In this document: piece by piece, positions 59,013-64,000 of the stretch
How the letters are laid out: each line of letters begins with the position of its first letter
Numbering within the stretch: position 1 is the stretch's first letter
NCBI GenBank assembly: GCA_019916065.1
Contig: CM034240.1
Coordinates: 50,120,372-50,184,371, forward strand
Reading direction: 5' to 3'
Length of the DNA stretch: 64,000 bases
Origin: Vitellaria paradoxa
Lineage: Eukaryota > Streptophyta > Magnoliopsida > Ericales > Sapotaceae
Position numbers and translations under genes: made by a program
The notes under the pieces: generated by a model
What the model was told of the DNA's origin: nothing
Databases searched by the model: none
The model's input: the letters and a program-made list of their open reading frames with translations, nothing else

Positions 59013-60499
59013 ACGGTAAAATAAATGAACTGGCTAGAAAGAATGAAATTAAGAACCTAGCAGGCCTTCAACTGCAGAAGAAATCAAAAGATGGGAGAAA
59101 GTATCTTACTTCTCAGCTAGACATTAATTAGAAGGCAAGTTGTTATTGTGCACTGCACCCAAATGCAAATCCTCCACCTTACAACCATCATGATTTCTGG
59201 CAACACTCAACCACCTTCGTCTCTCACAACACATTAAATAATAGGACCAGACAAAACAATAAAACTTACGCTTCCAGTTGTGATCAGTGAGAGTCCATTT
59301 GATAAAAATACCAATAAATACAGGTATATAGAGTGCAACGGCTAAAGAATCACTATCAAAAAAAGGAACATGGAAAATGGTAAGTGGAATAAAATCATAT
59401 TGTGTGTGTCAATAATTCCATTCATTACAAATTGTTTAATTCCCAAAGAAACCCAGGGTTCCCTCCTTGTAGACCACAGAAAGCCAAACAACACTAGTTC
59501 GCAATGAAATAATAGCAAATGAAATAAGGAGACAGGGAGAGAGAACTTGCACCAGGATAAAAAACATAGCCCAGTGTCCCCATCAAACTCCAACCTAGCT
59601 CCAGTTGTAAAATATAGACAAAGGTTAACATTCGATGAGATGCTAACTTATGGTCTATGATTCGAGGTCTGACTGATATCCTGGCCTAGCTGAAAGCAAC
59701 ATTACCTGAAATAAAAAGCAGCTCTTGCATGTGACCACCCTCAAACAAATGAAACTGTAAGTCTCAAAATCCAGCATAATAACAAGGGCATATATTTCCC
59801 AAGATCCTTAGGACTATTATGCCTTGAAAAACTTGATTCCTTGTGTGCTGAAACTACATTATCAGCTTGCTTGAGGAGATATGATGGACTCAGTTCATGA
59901 ATAAGCCAAGATGAGAGCTAGTGTAGATGGTTATAACCATGTTAATCATGATCTAAGACATGAATTCCGAAATTTTCAAAGTAATGGTGAAGATGATCAT
60001 AGTGTTAATCATGATCTACAATGGGCTTTCCTAATTCTCCATAATCATGATGAACTTGTGCAGTTAAGTGAAAAATATTATGAATTTAGTGTGAAATAAG
60101 TATATCTAAATAAGGGAAGAAGTAATATGACAAGATGTTAATCAGACAAGCACTCCTAATGTTTAATGTCCAACATACTCAAATGGGTGGAAAAGCATAC
60201 GGATCCAACAAAACTAGAAGCCCATGCACCGTTTCCATAACATGGAACAAAATCACAGCCCTGTTTTTAAGCTATCCAAGCATACGCAGATGCTAATGAT
60301 GAATGCATGTCTCTGATAGATAAAGCATAACATGACCAAAATATATGCTTATGATGGCACTACGTGCTGAACATGCGAACACATGCTAATGCTGATGAGT
60401 TGATGATGAAATGGATACGTGCAACAGCTGCATGATGCATCCTATCATGTGGTAGTTGTATTTGCTGAAGCATAGAGAACAGAGTACATCCCCTTCCAG
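59013..60499. other. Region downstream of the RRM gene
   Basis: No coding exon was recognised. Base composition is less AT-biased than in the array, and part of it may be 3' UTR of the RRM gene. A 15-bp direct repeat GTTAATCATGATCTA occurs at 59941 and 60004 within an open frame of 62 codons (59911-60099) that has no recognisable domain. Confidence 0.45.
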
Positions 60500-63400
60500 T
60501 TACTGGTAAGTCGGGGGTGGTGGAACCCCAATAGTGCCTGGATAACTGGAATCCTTTCTTCTCCCAAATGGGTTCTTCGAATACGTTTGGATAAGTTAAG
60601 GGGGGAAAATGAACGAAGTGTACATATTATAAATAACCAAATCAATACAAAAAAATAAATAAAGAAAAATCACACACCCAAGCCCTAATGTTTAGACCAG
60701 AACAGGTATATCATCTGGGTCAGTGAAAATTATCTTGGTCAATAAAACTTAAGATTTTTTTTTTTTTTTTTTTGGGTAAGTAAAAAACTTAAGAAATTCG
60801 AAATTATTTTCAGCCTTAGTAAGTTAGCATGACGGTATCTTTAAAAAATATTTCATGAAACTGACGGATTTAGAAGGATGATCAAAACCATCTAGTTATT
60901 GAATGGATACTTGGCACTGAGAATCAACTAGGCATTACTCCCTTGGGCAAAAGTACAGCAGCACAAGATAGAAATGTCCAGTTCAGGGGCTAAGAACCAG
61001 TGTTCAAAGTTCAAAATAATAATATGGGTCTAAAGATTGGACACAAGTGGGAAGGGAAAAGATCAAAAGCATATCAAATGTTATATCATACTAAAAGGAT
61101 ATTGTATACGCATGCCAACAGAACCAGAACCGGGGATAACAGCACCCTGCAACCTATGGTGCACATTAGTGGCACTGTTCACATCCTACATTCATGACAA
61201 CAAATATTTTAATTAAAGATTATCAAGAGGAACTGAGAGTGTATGCACCAGAAATAAGATAGAACTAAGAATAATGAAGCATCTAAGAATTAAATAAAGA
61301 AAATCTCACCTCAAACTCAATGAAGCAAACAGTGTGCCTTTCCTGTCTCAAAATCTTCATCTGCTTAAAGCCAGGTTGTCTGCAAAATCCGACGGTGTGA
61401 AACAAAGTAGGTTGATTCAGTAAAACTATAAAATTAGACATCTGTAGGGTAATCTATATAATACAAAACAGTTTCCAAACTAGTAAAGCATTTAGAAGCC
61501 ATACACACTAAAAATTAAGCATCCGTAGGGTAATCTATATAATACAAAACAGTTTCCAAACCAATAAAGCATTTAGAAGCCATACGCACTAAAAAGGCCC
61601 CTCAATTCATCTTCATGTATGCTCACTCCCAGATTGCCAATGAATAGGGTATTGCAAGGAGGGTTGTCTTTAATATTCTGCAGGGAAAAAAATAAATTAA
61701 GTAAGACAAGATAAGCATTTTTAACAGTTCCTGGAAATTTAGCAGATGTGACCAGCAATTATTTAGAATTTTTTTCCCTGTAATGGGAAAAAAAATTATT
61801 GTGACAAAGTACAAAGAAGCAGTGAAGCACTTACAGCGCCTGCAAAACCACAACAAACAAATCATCTAGTAGCCTACTAGGCAATCATTCACAAACCGGC
61901 AACGAAAGATAAAATTACTATGGAAGTACCAAATTATTAGTAGATATATGCAAAGTTTTTATGGTTTTTCCCCCCTCACGTTTATTTTTCAGACACCCTG
62001 ACCTTTTATGTACAAAAAGGAGACCCCGAATGAAAGAAAAAAGGTCAAATTCTCCATTTTTAGGGTATGTTTGGTTGGGGTTAAAAGGAGGTAAATGTTA
62101 CCCCTGTAATTTTTAACTTCTTTTGTCTTTTACAGTTGGGTTTGTCCAATTTTTGCCCGACGGGCGGCATCACCTTGATGCTTTTTAATACAATTTTATA
62201 TTACTTATTAAAAAAAAACTCTTTTTAATTATGTTTGGTACTCCATAAAAATTTGAAGGGCTAAATGTTGACTTTTGATAGTCTAGGGGGATAAAGAGGG
62301 TGACAAATTGCTAGAGTGAGAGGTGTTAAAAGACATTTGGTTCTCTCAGCCCTCTATTGAGCAATAAACTTCTCTTGAAGATTGATTATTCTAGCACTGA
62401 GCCCATTTTTAATCTAAATTTGCATTCTAGGTTTCCCAAAAAGTTGAGAAATATATCTTAACAGGCTTCTTATCAACTAAGCAAATTTCAAACTTATCCG
62501 AACTCGGGCTAATAAACTACAATATATCCTTTGGCTCATTTTCAGCCCAAATTCACATTCTAGGCTTTCCAAAAATCTCTTAAATTTTCATTGACTTGTT
62601 TATTATCAACTAAGCAAACTTCAACCCAATCCTTACTCATCTTGGGCACAGATTCACATTTTGGACATTCCAAAAGAGTTAGAAATATTTTTCAACATGT
62701 TTCCTATCAGTTAAACAAAACTTTGTTCTTATCCAAACTAAAGCAAGAAAAAAATTACTATTTTACCCCTGAGCTCAGTTTCAGCTCATATTCGCATTCT
62801 AGATCTCCAAAAAGCCTTAAAAATATTCCTTAACATGCTTGTTATTATCTAAGCAAATTTCAGTCCACTGTCAAAAGCTTTGTTATTTGCAATACAAACA
62901 CCAAGGTGCACAAAATGGAGATGCACCCTTGACGTATATAAAGTAATAAATTCTATCATCACATCTGAATTAAAGAAAGCTTAAAGCAAGAAAGAAAGAA
63001 AGAGAGAGAACTCACCCCTTTCGACAAATAAATTTTTCTTTGCCATATTTGTGTGCAACACAGAATTTGATTCCGTATCAACCAAGTCCTAAATCAAAAA
63101 AATCAACTAAAATTATTTAACATGCCAGAGATTGAGTAATCAATAAATACGGATACAATGTATAAGTTGGTGAACAGGAACACCTGGAGGGCATCTTTGG
63201 CAGCAATAGCGAGCTGGGGAGTAGAGAAGAGAGCAAAACCCATGGGGTGTTCCCCTTTGACGTTGACCTGTGAGGCCTCGTAACCAGGTAGCCATCTCAG
63301 CAAGTTCTGTAATTCTCTCTCCTTCACATTCTCCGGAAACGGCTATGTAGATTGTCCGAACCTGAAAACCAAACACAGTAACCCTGCTGGTGATCCAATT

Positions 63401-63579
63401 TGTCTACCAATCAAGAGAAAAACGGCGGCATTGAGAGGGAGAGACTAGAGAGAGAGAAAGAGAGAGAGTACCTCGTCGGTGGGGGAAAGATGAGAGTTGG
63501 GCATGGGCGGAGGGTGAGGATGGGGAGGAGGAGGCGGCGGAACGGCAGGAGGAGGAGGAGGAATTCCATTTCCGGCCAT
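60500..63579 (-). CDS. Two-RRM RNA-binding protein (At3g21215-like), one frameshift
   Basis: A nuclear-type RNA-binding protein with two RRMs. Exons on the minus strand: 63472-63579 (ATG at 63579, proline-rich N-terminus), 63184-63361 (RRM1, VRTIYIAV then ERELQNLLRWLPGYEAS), 63016-63088 (MAKKNLFVERG), a predicted microexon 61835-61839, 61586-61677 (RRM2 start, NTLFIGNLG), 61310-61379 (FKQMKILRQERHTVCFIEFE), 61103-61185 and 60500-60584 (YSKNPFGRRK to PTYQ stop). Without one extra base the sum is 693 nt, giving 230 residues. The extra base is a T near 63330 (GCCGTTTCCGG on the minus strand), which shifts the frame within RRM1. From memory the Arabidopsis relative has a long proline-rich linker between the RRMs. 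I do not see it here; the microexon takes its place. The last intron is of AT-AC type. Confidence 0.82.
60585..61102 (-). other. U12-type AT-AC intron of the RRM gene
   Basis: The 518-nt intron begins ATATCCTTTT (61102 downward), has CCTTAAC at 60601-60595 and ends CCAAAC at 60585, with the branch A 10-12 nt from the 3' end. All three match the U12-dependent AT-AC consensus. Splicing here joins ATA CA to G TAT TCG, restoring IQYSKNPFG. Neither GT-AG alternative nor read-through (TAA at 61081-61083) gives this conserved tail. Confidence 0.85.
60755..60783 (-). mobile_element. Tiny poly(A) retro-insertion, T19 GGGTAAGTAA
   Basis: T19 followed by GGGTAAGTAA is bracketed by a perfect 11-bp direct repeat AAAACTTAAGA (60744-60754 and 60784-60794). 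It lies inside the AT-AC intron. The GGGTAA edge matches those at 51424 and, in part, 22767. Confidence 0.6.
61835..61839 (-). other. Predicted 5-nt microexon GCGCT of the RRM gene
   Basis: On the minus strand a pyrimidine-rich tract and TTTTGCAG precede GCGCT, which is followed at once by GTAAGTG. The previous exon ends in phase 1 and the next starts in phase 0, so an insert of 3n+2 nt is required. Direct joining would give GAA TAT TAA, a stop. With GCGCT the frame reads ERGANIKDNPP. Without transcript data it remains a prediction. Confidence 0.6.
62390..62875. repeat. Diverged intronic tandem repeat, four units
   Basis: Words CATTCTAGG.TTCCCAAAAA, TTATCAACTAAGCAAA.TTCAA and a GCTCA.TTTCAGC.CA word recur with anchors at 62423, 62556, 62657 and 62795 (spacing about 133, 101 and 138). 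It lies in the intron between exon 3 and the predicted microexon. Confidence 0.65.
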
Positions 63580-63675
63580 CGGAATGGACTCCACTGTACC
63601 AGTTACAACCGTAGGCGAGAGCGTTTTACTAACCAATGGGCTGATGGAACACCATGGAACCACGGAAGCCCGTTG

Positions 63676-63706
<31 letters not shown>

Positions 63707-64000
63707 AGCGGGAATTTTTTTATTTTTATTTTTTTAGTATCATTGTAACTGTGTAATCCATAACCCCGCGTTATCTTATGAATTTAAATGATTTTTAATA
63801 AATTTATATATCATTTTCATTAATCAAATATTATAAAATAATAACACATGTTAAGTTAAGATATTTTTACCTTATTACAAAGTAAGATTACTCATTGATA
63901 GTTTTACCAGAGTGAAAAAAATAAAAAAATAATTAAACAATCTAAAAATTGAATTAAATTAATTACTTTAGTTCAAGTTAATTCGAGTCTATACTAAAAT
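63580..64000. other. Upstream region of the RRM gene
   Basis: A T26 tract (about 63677-63702) lies roughly 100 bp upstream of the start codon, followed by AT-rich sequence without a recognised gene. The promoter must lie here, but no element can be assigned. Confidence 0.5.

Noticed and set aside
61623..61865. Minus-strand 80-codon frame as an extra RRM gene exon
   Set aside because: It reads through the acceptor and microexon region in another frame and has no RRM similarity.
63677..63702. T26 tract as another tiny retro-insertion
   Set aside because: No direct repeat could be found on its two sides.
1..64000. tRNA, rRNA or snRNA genes
   Set aside because: No complete cloverleaf with both boxes at normal spacing or conserved rRNA/snRNA words were seen apart from the SINE.

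Overview
The window looks like nuclear DNA of a flowering plant, probably a eudicot. It is AT-rich and carries GT-AG split genes, a cluster of leucine-rich-repeat receptor kinase (LRR-RLK) genes of the PEPR type, Ty1/copia retrotransposons primed by initiator-Met tRNA, long solo LTRs of Ty3/gypsy character, many MITEs and a tRNA-derived SINE. The species cannot be fixed from the sequence alone.

Layout. About 2.4-58.2 kb is a decayed tandem array of roughly five duplicated units, all with the gene on the minus strand. Copy A (3066-18791) is a pseudogene split by a three-level transposon nest: Copia-A (+) sits in the first exon, Copia-B (-) sits in the 5' LTR of Copia-A, and a 2.3-kb solo LTR sits in the gag of Copia-B. 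A second unit has lost its gene and keeps only a promoter block (about 26.44-26.78 kb). Copy B (33001-36493) is the only copy with signal peptide, LRRs, membrane segment and RD-type kinase; one extra A in an A7 run breaks its frame. Copy C (43720-45674) is a truncated relic. Copy D (53375-54817) is an open LRR-only gene without membrane segment or kinase, in which one LRR has been amplified into eight 72-bp units. C and D share one deletion junction, so the kinase was lost once, before they were duplicated.

Between the receptor genes lie MITEs, a SINE, a second solo LTR, a truncated copia (Copia-C), a 1-kb PIF/Harbinger-like element and a set of very small poly(A)-type retro-insertions that the duplicated units reveal as filled against empty sites. 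A short two-exon gene at 31883-32305 encodes a predicted secreted cysteine-containing peptide.

The right end (60500-63579, minus) holds a two-RRM RNA-binding protein gene related to Arabidopsis At3g21215. Its exons join in frame only if a 5-nt microexon is used, and its last intron is a textbook U12-type AT-AC intron. One extra T disrupts RRM1.

Functional reading: PEPR receptors perceive Pep danger peptides and signal through an intracellular kinase. Here at most one copy could signal (B, if its frameshift is an assembly error), while D could yield a secreted ectodomain. The rest is a record of duplication, transposon insertion and decay.
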